31,586 nt of DNA, from contig JAWLGN010000024.1 in assembly GCA_041685075.1 (NCBI GenBank), positions 1 to 31,586 on the forward strand, given 5' to 3'. The notes under the pieces are model-generated. The model was not told the origin of the DNA and ran no database searches. It saw only the letters and a list, made by a program, of their open reading frames with translations. A program made the position numbers and the translations under genes. The DNA comes from JAMCRM01 sp041685075 (GTDB taxonomy: Bacteria > Acidobacteriota > Terriglobia > Bryobacterales > Bryobacteraceae). Positions 7,863-16,803 of this stretch are shown here, in pieces (the stretch's first letter is position 1; each line of letters begins with the position of its first letter).

Positions 7863-10800
7863 CTAAAACCCAAACCTCAGTCCGAACCGGAAGACGCGTT
7901 CGTCGAGTCCTTCGCGGCCAGTGTTGCGTATGCTGGTAATAGTTGAAAATCCGCCCAGGTTCCGGATGGTACCGTCGGAGTTCAACTGGAGGTTTGACAC
8001 GTTGGCGCTGGGATTTGAAAAATGCGGGGTGTTGGTTAAGTTAAACACTTCCGCACGGAATTGCATGCTCCACCGTTCGGAGAAGCGGAACTGCCGGAAC
8101 AGGCTGAAATCTAAATTGCGGACACCGGGACCTCTCATCCGGTTGAAACCAAAGGTGCCAAATCGCGCCTCGGTCACCGGAGCGAAGGCCAGCGGGTCGA
8201 AGTAGGATTGGCCCGGCCCCGTGTTGCCCAGGATCTCCACCTTCGGCTTGATCTGGTCTGCGCGTTGAGTGCTTCCAGGCATGTCGAGGGATGTGCCGCT
8301 GGACGTTACAGTAAACGGAGATCCGGAGTAGACGCTGAGAAGACCGTTGACTTGCCAACCTCCCGCGAGCGCCGATGCGGGACCACCCCGGTTGAGGAAG
8401 CGCTTGCCCACTCCGAACGGCGCTTCGAAGACGAATGACGCATTGAAGTTGTGGGTGCGATCGAAACCGAGAACAGCCCGGTTCAAAGCGAAGTAGGGCA
8501 GTGCCTGAATCGCTGGCGGATTGTCGGCCAGAGCATCGCAGCAGATCCCGATGACCTTCGACCACGTGTAAGACACATTCACCTGCAGACCTTGAGAAAA
8601 CCGGCGCTGCAACATGGTTTGCAGCGAATCGTATTTGTTGGTTCCAGGGTTGGTCAGCAGGTCTGTAGCAGCCGTGCGGCCGAACTTAAGGAAGAACGGC
8701 TGGCCAGCTCGTCCGGCGCCGGGAATCTGCCCCGCATTTAAGTTGAGGATCTGGTTAATGCGGATCTGCCGGGACCCAACGTAGCCCGCCTGGCCGGTGA
8801 AGCCCCAAGGCAGTTGCTTCTGGAGGCTGAAGTTCCACGACTGAATATAGCCGCGCCTCGGCTCTTGCTCCAGAGCACGAGCTGAGAGGCCCGAAGCGAT
8901 TGGAAGGACCCCGCTGCTGATCTCGGGTACTTCGATCTGTGGAATTCCTTCGCTCAGACGCCGAGCGAACTGGAGACTGTTTGGCGCTGGTACAGTCAGG
9001 CTCAGCCCCGATGGATAGTTGTTGATCAAGTCCCGTACGAAGGCCAGAGGATACGGATCGTAATTCAGCCCGTAGCCAGCGCGGATGACCAGGGTATTGG
9101 TAGCGCGGTAGGCGATCCCAGCACGGGGCGAAAAGTTCTTCCAGCCGATCTCGTAGCCGCAGTCGCTGGGAACGCCGCCAGCGCCGCAGATCACCATCAC
9201 GTTGCGGTCGAAGTCATAGCGCTCCAGACCGCGGCTCTTGCGCGTGCCCATCGGAAAGCGGTCCCACCGGAGCCCGACTGACACGGTTAACCGGGAGGAA
9301 GCCTGCCATTGGTCTCTCGCGTAAAGGCTGTACTGCCAGTTGCGGGTGGTGGCCCGGTTGTTGTCGAACGGGATGAGGCCCTTGGAGACACTGGTTGGCA
9401 GCCCGAGCAGAAACGTGGCAAATGTGTTGAACTGGTTGGCGGAGGGCCCGCCGGCGACTTGAGTTGGGCCGCCCCCGAATGTAAACGATCCCGGGCTGGC
9501 GCCGATCTCGAAGCGGTTAAGCGCTTGGCGGACGATATCGCCGCCGAAGCGGATGCTGTGCGGGCCCTTTGTCCAGTTGGCGTTAGCTGTATACTGCACC
9601 TGCCAGTTCTCATCGACGTAGGGACCGGAGGCACCCCCACTCCCGGGGTTCCCGATGGTGGAGTAGTTGGTGACACTGAACTGCGGCCATCCGCCGTACT
9701 CGCGGCCGGGTCCATTCGTGCCGGGGATTCCCAGGAAGTCCAGTCCCAGGTTCTCGTCCACGCGCGGCGGATTGCTGTAAGAATTGATCAGGGTGATGCC
9801 GGTGTAGGTATCCACGATGAAATTCGCGGCGGCAGCATAAGTGGCGCTGCCGGTCACGGTGTACGTGTTGCCGAATCCTTTGCCCATCTTGCCGGCCGCG
9901 CTATTGACACCATCACCACCAAGTTCGCCGAATGCGGGCGGATTGCTGAAATCGAAGTGAAGCCACCCCAGACGTCCGGAAAAAGTGAGTTTGTCAGCCG
10001 GGTTGAAGTTCACCTTTGCATCGACTTTGTGTCGGCTAACGCTGTAAGGCCCGTTGGCGTAGAAGTTGCTTGTGAGGAGCTCGGGGTACGTGGGCGGGGG
10101 CAGGCCTGCAATCAACTTGGTGACGATTGGATCGATGCGCGCTGCGGGAACGGTTCTGTTGGGGAACGGCGTACGACCCTCGCCGGTCGGCCCACCGGTG
10201 AGAGGGTCGTAGATGAGAGCCGGAGATGCCGACATATCGCCAGCGCGGATAGCGGCAGTTGGAATCGTGAGGAGCCGTCCTCCGGTCTGCCGGTCGAACT
10301 CGCCTTCATAGCTGCCAAAGTAAAAAAGCTTGTCCCGTTGTCCCGTATGATCCGCCCGCCGATCGTACCGCCAAGTTGATTATTAATCGCCTTCGGCTTC
10401 TTCTGCCCAGCCGGCAGAAAATAGGGCCTGGCCTTCAAGACGTTATCGAAATGGTATTCAAAGACCGAGCCATGCATCGTGTTGCTGCCGCTCTTGATCT
10501 GCACGTTGGCGGACATGCCGCCCGCGAGCCCCTGGTCAGCGTCGAAACTGCCCGTGACCACGCTGACCGTCTCGATTGCCTCCAGCGCCGGGATGTAAGC
10601 AGCAACGTGGGGCATGTAGAGATTGTTGGTCAAGGCACCTTCAATCCGGATGCTATTGGAGTTCCGCGTTGTGCCATTTGAGTGAAACCCCAATCCTCGC
10701 GACGGATTAGCGGCCACAGAGTGGTTGTTCTCTGGTGGCGTGATTCCCGGTACCATAATAAGTAGATTCTGGTAGTTCCGTCCGATAGGAACGGGAAGGT

Positions 10801-11242
10801 TCTGCAGTTGCTGGGCAACGACCTCGCTGCGCACCTCGGCGCGATCGGTTTGCAGCAGAGCCGATTCGGCGGTCACCTGAATAGTCTCGGTGAGGGCGCC
10901 TAAGCGCAGAGTCGCCTCCACGCGAACGGTCTGATCCACCGCCACGACGATGTCGCGAAGGGTATACGTCTGGAATCCTTCTTTGTAGACCGATATTTCA
11001 TAGAGCCCGCCGGGCAGGGTGGGGAGACTGAAGTTGCCGTTAGCATCGCTGGTAGTGGTGCGCGTGAGGCTAGTCTGCTGCTGGTTGATTCGAACCGTCG
11101 CCCCCGGAACAACGCCACTGCTGGCATCCGTTACGCGCCCTACCACGGAGCCGTACAGCACCTGGGCGGCGGCGGGTGTGGCGGCTGCAAATATCAGAAG
11201 TACCGTGGCGCGAGCCACGAACAAAAGCACCCGGGTTCGCAT
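7863..11242 (-). pseudogene. TonB-dependent receptor, Oar-like, full length but with one frameshift
   Basis: Two overlapping frames form one receptor. ATG 11242 has AAGGAGAG just upstream and begins a Sec signal ending about residue 26 (TPAAAQ). A carboxypeptidase-regulatory-like domain follows (GRVTDASSGVVPGATV through LRLGALTETIQV), then a plug with NLPVPIGRNYQNLL and the barrel ending in RFGLRFGF. The frame breaks near residue 302. Coding reads RIIRDNG, and the expected continuation DKLFYFGSYEG is in another frame. The break is at the CCC run 10334-10336 (GGG on the coding strand). One extra G would restore an open 1126-residue protein. This could be a sequencing error or a genuine recent mutation. 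The gene heads an operon with P2 and P1 and has its own promoter. Confidence 0.85.
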
Positions 11243-11381
11243 AACGCCTCTCCTTTTGATACACTTCCGGCCGGCAGCTTGCCCGTACCGGATCCTGGAC
11301 CCCAAGGCCACAATCGCGTGCGGCGAGGCAAATCCTCGGGACCCGGCTGCGCGCATCGCGGCGGCGAGCAATATCGGCAGA

Positions 11382-11410
11382 ATGCTATCACTGCTGGATG
11401 GCCCTGTCAA
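11382..11410 (-). promoter_or_regulatory. Predicted sigma70-type promoter of the receptor-P2-P1 operon
   Basis: On the minus strand TTGACA (11410-11405), a 17-bp spacer and TAGCAT (11387-11382). It lies in the 271-bp gap between the lacI stop and the receptor start, giving a leader of about 130 nt. The sequence just before the -35 is T-rich and resembles that before the -35 of the 12722 receptor promoter. Confidence 0.55.
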
Positions 11411-11435
11411 CAAAAACTACACGAATTGTTAAGGT

Positions 11436-11447
11436 CTTTATCGCTAA
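11436..11447 (-). promoter_or_regulatory. Candidate LacI-family operator upstream of the receptor-P2-P1 promoter
   Basis: The minus strand reads TTAGCGATAAAG. Ten of 12 bases match TTAGCGGTCAAG in the divergent lacI/receptor promoter. Its core TTAgCGaTAA is symmetric around CG, as in many LacI-family operators. It ends 25 bp upstream of the -35, in the same orientation as the other copy (28 bp). An outer AGGTC/GACCT pair (11432-11436, 11452-11456) surrounds it. Confidence 0.45.
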
Positions 11448-11513
11448 AATTGACCTGCCCGCCGGAAGCAACAGGAGTGCGCAACGGAGCGGCGGATACG
11501 GGACTACACCGGT

Positions 11514-12536
11514 TCAATCGTCGGAAACTCGGTTCCTGCGCGTCGATTCCCGGACTACCACGCGGGGGGTAATGAAGACCTGCTCCGGCTTGAGCGGCAC
11601 CTTCGACTCGATGCACTTCATGAGAAGTTCCGCCGCCGTCTCGCCGATGCAATGGCTGTTCTGGTCTATGGTGGAGAGCGGTACGCGCAGCAGGTCGGAG
11701 TAGTGGACGTTCCCCGATCCGATGATGGCAATATCGTCCGGGACCCCAAGGCCGGCATCGAGGGTGGCGCGTATGGCGCCTGCCGCGACCGGATCGTTGT
11801 AAGCAAAGACGGCATCCGGGAGCGGTTCCACGCGGAGCAACTGCCGCATCGCCTCATAGCCCGTACTGTCGCTTGCTGCTGCACGCACCACACATTGCGC
11901 CGGAGCCCCGATCTTCCTGCGTTCGAGCACCCGGAGGTAGCCCTGCAGGCGTCCCACTCCCGTCCGGATCTCCGGCCCGCGAAGGTGCGCAATTCGGCGC
12001 CGCCCCAGCTTAACCAAGTGTTCGGTGGCCATTTCGCCGATCACCTCATCGTCGCAACCGACGTAGTGAGCGTTCAGCCCGGGTGGCAGGCGATCCACCA
12101 GAACAAACTTGGCCTTGCTCGCGCGCAGGCGCCGGAACGGCTCCGCGCGGCCCGTCGGCTGCGCGGAGGCGATGATGAGGCCGTCTACCTTCCGCGCCAG
12201 CAGCGCCGCGATCTGACGGGCTTCGGTCTCCGCGTTCTCCTCGGAGTTGGAGATGACGATCTGGTATCCCTGCGGCTCGAGCCGGCTGGCCGCTCCCTTC
12301 GCCACTTCGGCGAAGAAGGAGTGCATCAAGTCCGGGATGACGAGCCCGACCATGTACGTTCGCCGCATAGCCAGGCTTCGCGCGACGAAGTCCGGCTGAT
12401 ATCCCAACTCGCGCGCTCGCTTGAGCACGCGTTTGCGGGTCACCTCGCTAATGTCACTGTGGTTGCGCAGCGCCTTGGAAACCGTCATGAGCGAGACTCC
12501 AAGATCGCTAGCGATATCCTTCATCCGGGCAGCCAA
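11514..12536 (-). CDS. LacI-family transcriptional regulator
   Basis: A 340-residue cytoplasmic repressor of normal length for the family. Residues 5-55 are the helix-turn-helix and hinge (MKDIASDLGVSLMTVSKALR, then GYQPDFVARSL). The rest is the periplasmic-binding-protein-like sensor domain (VGLVIPDLMHSFFAEVAKGA, DGLIIASAQP, FVLVDRLPP, PDAVFAYNDPVAAGA, STIDQN). The preferred start is TTG 12536, because AAGGAG (12548-12543) lies 6 bp before it; the ATG at 12524 has no Shine-Dalgarno and would remove only four residues. It is divergent from the 12722 receptor operon and lies upstream of a second receptor operon on its own strand. A matching 12-mer is found at both promoters. The effector is likely a mono- or disaccharide from the target glycan (inference). 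Confidence 0.93.
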   Translation of the reverse strand: MAARMKDIASDLGVSLMTVSKALRNHSDISEVTRKRVLKRARELGYQPDFVARSLAMRRTYMVGLVIPDLMHSFFAEVAKGAASRLEPQGYQIVISNSEENAETEARQIAALLARKVDGLIIASAQPTGRAEPFRRLRASKAKFVLVDRLPPGLNAHYVGCDDEVIGEMATEHLVKLGRRRIAHLRGPEIRTGVGRLQGYLRVLERRKIGAPAQCVVRAAASDSTGYEAMRQLLRVEPLPDAVFAYNDPVAAGAIRATLDAGLGVPDDIAIIGSGNVHYSDLLRVPLSTIDQNSHCIGETAAELLMKCIESKVPLKPEQVFITPRVVVRESTRRNRVSDD

Positions 12537-12557
12537 GCGGTTCTCCTTGCTGGGGCC

Positions 12558-12574
12558 GGACGGGTGGCCCGTCC
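12558..12574. repeat. Inverted repeat in the lacI leader
   Basis: GGACGGG, TGG, CCCGTCC: a perfect 7-bp inverted repeat with a 3-bp centre, just downstream of the predicted lacI -10 and ending 21 bp before the TTG start. It could form an RNA hairpin in the lacI leader or be a protein site for autoregulation; neither is shown. Confidence 0.4.
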
Positions 12575-12576
12575 CA

Positions 12577-12606
12577 ATTCTCGATTAAGAAGCGGTCGCG
12601 TGTCAA
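12577..12606 (-). promoter_or_regulatory. Predicted lacI promoter
   Basis: The minus strand has TTGACA (12606-12601), an 18-bp spacer and GAGAAT (12582-12577, four of six consensus bases). Transcription would start near 12570, within the inverted repeat at 12558-12574. Confidence 0.45.
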
Positions 12607-12634
12607 CCCCTCATTGCTACCTATAGCGCGACAG

Positions 12635-12646
12635 TTAGCGGTCAAG
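12635..12646 (+). promoter_or_regulatory. Candidate LacI-family operator, centre of the divergent promoter
   Basis: TTAGCGGTCAAG. It is separated by exactly 28 bp from the outward TTGACA of lacI (12601-12606) and by 28 bp from the TTGACA of the receptor operon (12675-12680). It matches the 12-mer at 11436-11447 at 10 of 12 bases. One site placed midway could control both directions. Confidence 0.5.
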
Positions 12647-12674
12647 ATATGCCGAAAGCTTGTGCACGTTTGTA

Positions 12675-12703
12675 TTGACAGCCGAACGGGCGTGCCCTAA
12701 AAT
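12675..12703 (+). promoter_or_regulatory. Strong predicted sigma70-type promoter of the receptor/GH operon
   Basis: TTGACA (12675-12680), a 17-bp spacer and TAAAAT (12698-12703) form a near-consensus promoter. The expected start near 12710 leaves only about 12 nt before ATG 12722, just enough for the GGAG at 12711-12714. The spacer holds GGGC-GT-GCCC (12688-12697), a short inverted repeat. Confidence 0.65.
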
Positions 12704-12721
12704 CGAAGCCGGAGTTGAACC

Positions 12722-15700
12722 ATGCAAGTCCGAAAGACCACTGCGTACATCTCTTTCTTGATCGCGCTACTGGGTCTCTGCGTGCAGGCGTACGCACAGA
12801 CCTCCAGCGGTGTGATCAGCGGCCGGGTGGTGGACCCCCAGGGAGCTGGGGTTCCAGGCGCCGAGGTTATGTTGATTGAGGAGCGCACCGCCGTCAAGCT
12901 GCTTTCCTCGACTGATCCGGCCGGCACCTTCGTCTTCCCGTCTGTCTTGCCCGGCCGTTATGCCCTCGTGGTAAACGCAGCCGGGTTCCGGAAGGCCGAG
13001 ATGACCGGAGTCCTCCTATCGGCGAACGAGCGGCTTTCCGCGGGAGTCATTCAACTCGAAGTCGGCGCCCTGACGGAATCTGTCACTGTTACAGCGGAGG
13101 TCACGCCCGTGCAGACCGCCAGTGGAGAGCGTTCGGGGCTATTGAACGATAAACAGATGCTGTACCTGTCTGCGCCGGGACGCGATTTCATGAATTTGCT
13201 GAAGGTACTGCCCGGCGTTACCTATCCGGACGGCTCGGGAGCATCGTCGCTTGGCACGAGTGGTGCGCCCATCATCCACGGCGTGCGGAGTGACTACACG
13301 GCCATCAACCTCGACGGCGTGGTGGCGAACAATCGCGGCCTCGGCACCACTGAGAACATGCTGAACCTCGACGCGATCGCCGAGGTCAAGGTACTTCAAG
13401 GAAGCTATCAGGCGGAGTTCGGAAAGAACGCCGGCTCGGTCATCAACGTGGTGAGCAAGAATGGTGGCCAGGAGTTTCACGGGACCGGTTACTGGTACAA
13501 GCGCCACGAGATGTTTAATGCCAACAGCTTCTTCAATAATTTCCGCGGCGTCGCCAAGCCCCGGTACCGCTATACCACTGTCGGCTACAACGTGAGCGGC
13601 CCGGTTTACTGGGGCGGCCGCTTCAACCAGAACCGCGACAAGCTCTTCTTCTTCTTCTCGCAGGAGATTCAGCCGAACAAGACCCCCAGCGTGCGCACCT
13701 ACACGTTCCCCACGGAACTGGAGCGCAAAGGCGATTTTTCGAAGTCGCTGGAGACAAACGGTTCGCTGATCGTTGTGCGGGATCCCCTCACCAAGACCCC
13801 TCTGCCAGGGAACGTCATTCCGGCCAGTCAGATCAACGCCAATACCCAGAAGCTACTCGGCGTTTTCCCGATGCCGAACTTCTTTGACCGCACCATCAGT
13901 AAGGGAACCTATAACGCGATTCTCTCAGACACAGTCGACCGGCCGGCACGGCAGGAAATCCTGCGCGTCGATTACAGCCCCTCCCCCAAGTGGCGAATGT
14001 ACTTTCGCGGCATGTCCATGAGTGTCAAGCAGGACGGTTACGCCGTGACTGCGAACTCCAATCAGTGGGGAATCCGGCAGACCTATGAAACGACCAACCC
14101 GAATATCGCCTACAACCTTACCTATCTGCCGGGACCGACGCTGGTGAACGAGCTGTCCGTGGGACTGTCCCGGTGGACGGAAATTCAGGCGATCGACGAT
14201 TCGGAACTGGCCAAGCTCCAGAAAGACAAGCTGGGCATCCAGATCGGACAGTTCAGTTCCGAGAACAACCCCCTGAACGTGGTGCCGGCCGCCAGCTTTG
14301 GGGGCGTCAGCGGCGCCGCCAGCATCGGCTACGACGGCCGGTTCCCCATGGACAACTACGTCAATGCCATCAGCATTTCAGACAGCCTGACGAAAGTACT
14401 GTCGCGCCACACCATCAAGGCCGGCATTTACTACGAGCTCGCGGAATACCTGCAAAGACACCACGGTTCCAACTTCGCGGGTAACTTCAATTTCGGTCGA
14501 ACCGCGAACAACCCGTTCGATTCAAACCATCCCTACGCCAATGCGCTGTTCGGGTACTTCCAGACCTACTCAGAGGTCAACGCCCGCCCGAACTACCAGC
14601 CCATCAACAAGGTCTTCGAGTGGTTCGTGCAGGACAACTGGCGGACCACCTCCAAGCTGACCCTGGACTACGGCTTGCGGTTCACCTACGACATCCCCGC
14701 TTACCCGAAGAACAACGCGGCTGCGAACTTTGACGCCGCTCTTTACGACCGGGCCAAGATGCCGGTCCTCTATCAGCCGGTCCGCAACGCAGCCAACCAG
14801 AGGGTGGCGAGAAACCCGCTCACCGGCGAACTCGCGCCGGCCGCGTACATCGGCTACTTCGTGCCGGGATCGGGCGATCCGTTCACCGGCGCTGTAACAG
14901 CCGGTACTCCTGGGTATCCACGAGGCTTTGTCGAAGGCAATGGGCTGCTGGTGGCACCGCGCTTCGGCTTTGCCTACGATCCGTACGGGGATGGCAAGAC
15001 CTCCATCCGGGGTGCGGCGGGCCTGTTCTACAACGCCCGGCCGCGTTCCGGCCAGATGGGGGACATGACTTTTAATCCGCCCATCCGTTACACACCCACC
15101 CAGTTCTACGGCAGCGCCGATACCTTCCTGAACTCTACCGGTCTGCTCACGCCTCTGAGCTTCTCGCGCGTGCTTGAGCGCGAAGCCAACATGCCTGTGA
15201 TCCACCAGATGAATATCGGCATCGAGCGCAACATTGGTTTCGGAACAGTTATCGATGTGGCCTATGCGGGAAACCTGGGCCGCAATCTTGGCCAGACGCG
15301 TGGGATCAACAACGTGCCTTACGGTGCTCGTTTCGAGTCGCAGAACATCGATCCGACCACCAATACGCCGCTGAACGACAATTTCTTCCGGCCGTACTTC
15401 GGCTGGTCGGGGCTGCCCTACATGGAGTTTGCTGGTAATTCCAGCTATCATTCGATGCAGACGCAAGTGAAGAGGCGCTTTGCGAAGGGCTTTCAGTTCA
15501 ACATCGCCTGGACGTGGTCGAAAGCCATGAACTACGGGGATGACTACCACAGCGGGGTGGCGTCCTACAATTCGCCCCACTTCTGGAATTATGGTCCGGC
15601 CGGATACGACCGCACCCACACGTTCACGGGCAACTGGGTATGGGATCTGCCCAAGGCCAGCGGACTGGTCCCCAATCCGCTCGTCAGGTGGGTGTTCGAC

Positions 15701-16180
15701 AACTGGCAGTGTTCCGGCATTGTCGCTTTCGTAAGCGGCCCGCCGGAGGGTATCGGTCTGACGCTCACCGATGGTGCCGACCTGTCCGGTGGGGGGGACG
15801 GCGTTACGATCGTGCAGACCGGCAAAGCCCTCCTACCCAAGGACCAGCGCACCTTCTCCAGGTACTTCGATACCGGCGTGTTCCGGCGTCCCGCCCGCGG
15901 CGAACGCGGTAGCGGCGCGGGCGCCACCCGCTATGCATTCCGCGGCCCCGGCATCAACAACTGGGACCTGACGTTCTTCAAGAATTTTCCGATCAGGGAG
16001 AAGGTCACTTTCCAGTTCCGCTGGGAGATGTACAATGCTTTCAATCACACCCAGTTCAGCGGCGTGGACACGGGCGCGCGCTTCAACGCCGCCGGCGAAC
16101 AAGTGAACACCCAGTTCGGACAGATCAACGGAAGCCGGAGCGCACGGGTGCAGCAGATGTCGCTACGCCTGAGCTTCTGA
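12722..16180 (+). CDS. TonB-dependent receptor, Oar-like, full length
   Basis: A 1152-residue outer-membrane receptor. ATG 12722 follows GGAG by 7 bp. A Sec signal ends at about Ala25 (QAYAQ). Residues about 27-110 form a carboxypeptidase-regulatory-like beta-sandwich (GVISGRVVDPQGAGVPGAEV, VLPGRYALVVNAAGF). A plug follows with VTVTAEVTPVQT, a GRDFMNLLKVLPGV segment and NLDAIAEVKVLQGSYQAEFG. The barrel includes GYNVSGPVYWGG, KLFFFFSQEI, FNIAWTWSKAMN and YDRTHTFTGNWVWDLP, and closes with MSLRLSF. It is complete, unlike the other three receptors in the window. It heads the operon with DUF5696-like, GH29, GH97 and GH95 genes, so its ligand is probably an oligosaccharide they produce or trim. There is no SusD-like lipoprotein beside it, as is usual for this receptor class. 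Confidence 0.93.
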   Translation: MQVRKTTAYISFLIALLGLCVQAYAQTSSGVISGRVVDPQGAGVPGAEVMLIEERTAVKLLSSTDPAGTFVFPSVLPGRYALVVNAAGFRKAEMTGVLLSANERLSAGVIQLEVGALTESVTVTAEVTPVQTASGERSGLLNDKQMLYLSAPGRDFMNLLKVLPGVTYPDGSGASSLGTSGAPIIHGVRSDYTAINLDGVVANNRGLGTTENMLNLDAIAEVKVLQGSYQAEFGKNAGSVINVVSKNGGQEFHGTGYWYKRHEMFNANSFFNNFRGVAKPRYRYTTVGYNVSGPVYWGGRFNQNRDKLFFFFSQEIQPNKTPSVRTYTFPTELERKGDFSKSLETNGSLIVVRDPLTKTPLPGNVIPASQINANTQKLLGVFPMPNFFDRTISKGTYNAILSDTVDRPARQEILRVDYSPSPKWRMYFRGMSMSVKQDGYAVTANSNQWGIRQTYETTNPNIAYNLTYLPGPTLVNELSVGLSRWTEIQAIDDSELAKLQKDKLGIQIGQFSSENNPLNVVPAASFGGVSGAASIGYDGRFPMDNYVNAISISDSLTKVLSRHTIKAGIYYELAEYLQRHHGSNFAGNFNFGRTANNPFDSNHPYANALFGYFQTYSEVNARPNYQPINKVFEWFVQDNWRTTSKLTLDYGLRFTYDIPAYPKNNAAANFDAALYDRAKMPVLYQPVRNAANQRVARNPLTGELAPAAYIGYFVPGSGDPFTGAVTAGTPGYPRGFVEGNGLLVAPRFGFAYDPYGDGKTSIRGAAGLFYNARPRSGQMGDMTFNPPIRYTPTQFYGSADTFLNSTGLLTPLSFSRVLEREANMPVIHQMNIGIERNIGFGTVIDVAYAGNLGRNLGQTRGINNVPYGARFESQNIDPTTNTPLNDNFFRPYFGWSGLPYMEFAGNSSYHSMQTQVKRRFAKGFQFNIAWTWSKAMNYGDDYHSGVASYNSPHFWNYGPAGYDRTHTFTGNWVWDLPKASGLVPNPLVRWVFDNWQCSGIVAFVSGPPEGIGLTLTDGADLSGGGDGVTIVQTGKALLPKDQRTFSRYFDTGVFRRPARGERGSGAGATRYAFRGPGINNWDLTFFKNFPIREKVTFQFRWEMYNAFNHTQFSGVDTGARFNAAGEQVNTQFGQINGSRSARVQQMSLRLSF

Positions 16181-16263
16181 GGAGCGCCCGGTCGCGCCGA
16201 CTGATCGATGCCCGGGGGCCATACGGATGGCGCCCGGGTATCGGCTTGCCTCTGGAGAATGCC

Positions 16264-16803
16264 ATGAATCGCCGGTTTTGCTTGTTGTGGAGCGCCCGCC
16301 GGTGCTTGCCCGCTGTCGCGGCGGAGGCTGTCGGCTTGGCCAGTCCTCACGGGCGCGTGCAATTCCGGTTCCAGTCCGGCACCGAGGCGCGCCTGCAGTA
16401 TTCGGTCGCCCTCCGAGAGCGGACCGTCGTCGAAAACTCGGAGATCGGGACTGTGGTGGACGGCGCCGATCTGTCCCGGGGCGTGGAGTTCGGGCCGCAG
16501 ACCGGTATCGCGTCAACGAAGCCTATCGCTGGAATAACGGCCGCTCCACAGCCGTGGACGACTGCAAGGGCGCCAGAATGGCTGTCGCGCACCCTGGTTC
16601 ACGAACCGTCTACATGGCCCCGGTGGCCGCGACTGTGCACTCGACCTGTCCTTCCTCGCACCGGGGTCGTACATATCCATATTTGTCCGCGGCGCAGGAG
16701 GGCGACAGCCGTCAGAACTGAACACCAACCGTCGCGCCGCGGCCATTTCCTTTACATCGACATGCGTTCCGGCGGTGGCTTTGTTGGGAGGTTTTCGCCA
16801 TGA
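16264..16803 (+). pseudogene. GH97 glycoside hydrolase, decayed copy (both ends kept, catalytic middle lost)
   Basis: The stretch between the receptor and the DUF5696-like gene reads as GH97 only if frames are changed. From ATG 16264 to about 16500 it gives a signal-like start and LASPHGRVQFRF, LQYSVALRERTVVENSEIG, DGADLSRGVEFG, which parallels residues 26-80 of the intact GH97 downstream. After a shift, about 16500-16617 gives YRWNNGRSTAVDDCKGAR. In a third frame from 16634 comes LDLSFLAPGSY (intact copy: IPLSFLGAGSY). Back in the first frame, IDMRSGGGFVGRFSP then stop matches LELRPGGGFIARLSR. About 180 codons remain of roughly 630, and the catalytic barrel is gone. Its stop overlaps the next gene's ATG (ATGA), so ancestral spacing is preserved. 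Confidence 0.75.

Noticed and set aside
9309..10379. Long plus-strand open frame (356 codons) over the frameshifted receptor
   Set aside because: Shadow of the receptor coding strand; no family features, no Shine-Dalgarno, and the receptor reading explains the whole stretch.
11652..12626. Plus-strand open frame (324 codons) opposite lacI
   Set aside because: The LacI-family domains on the minus strand are unambiguous; this frame has no motif and runs through the lacI promoter.
14570..15619. Long antisense open frame (349 codons) within the 12722 receptor gene
   Set aside because: It opposes a clear TonB receptor, has no recognisable domain and has the Arg/His/Val-rich composition expected from the antisense of a high-GC gene.
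16246..16803. A single intact 185-codon protein between the receptor and the DUF5696-like gene
   Set aside because: Only its beginning and end resemble GH97; the middle is frameshifted noise, so it is better read as a decayed GH97.
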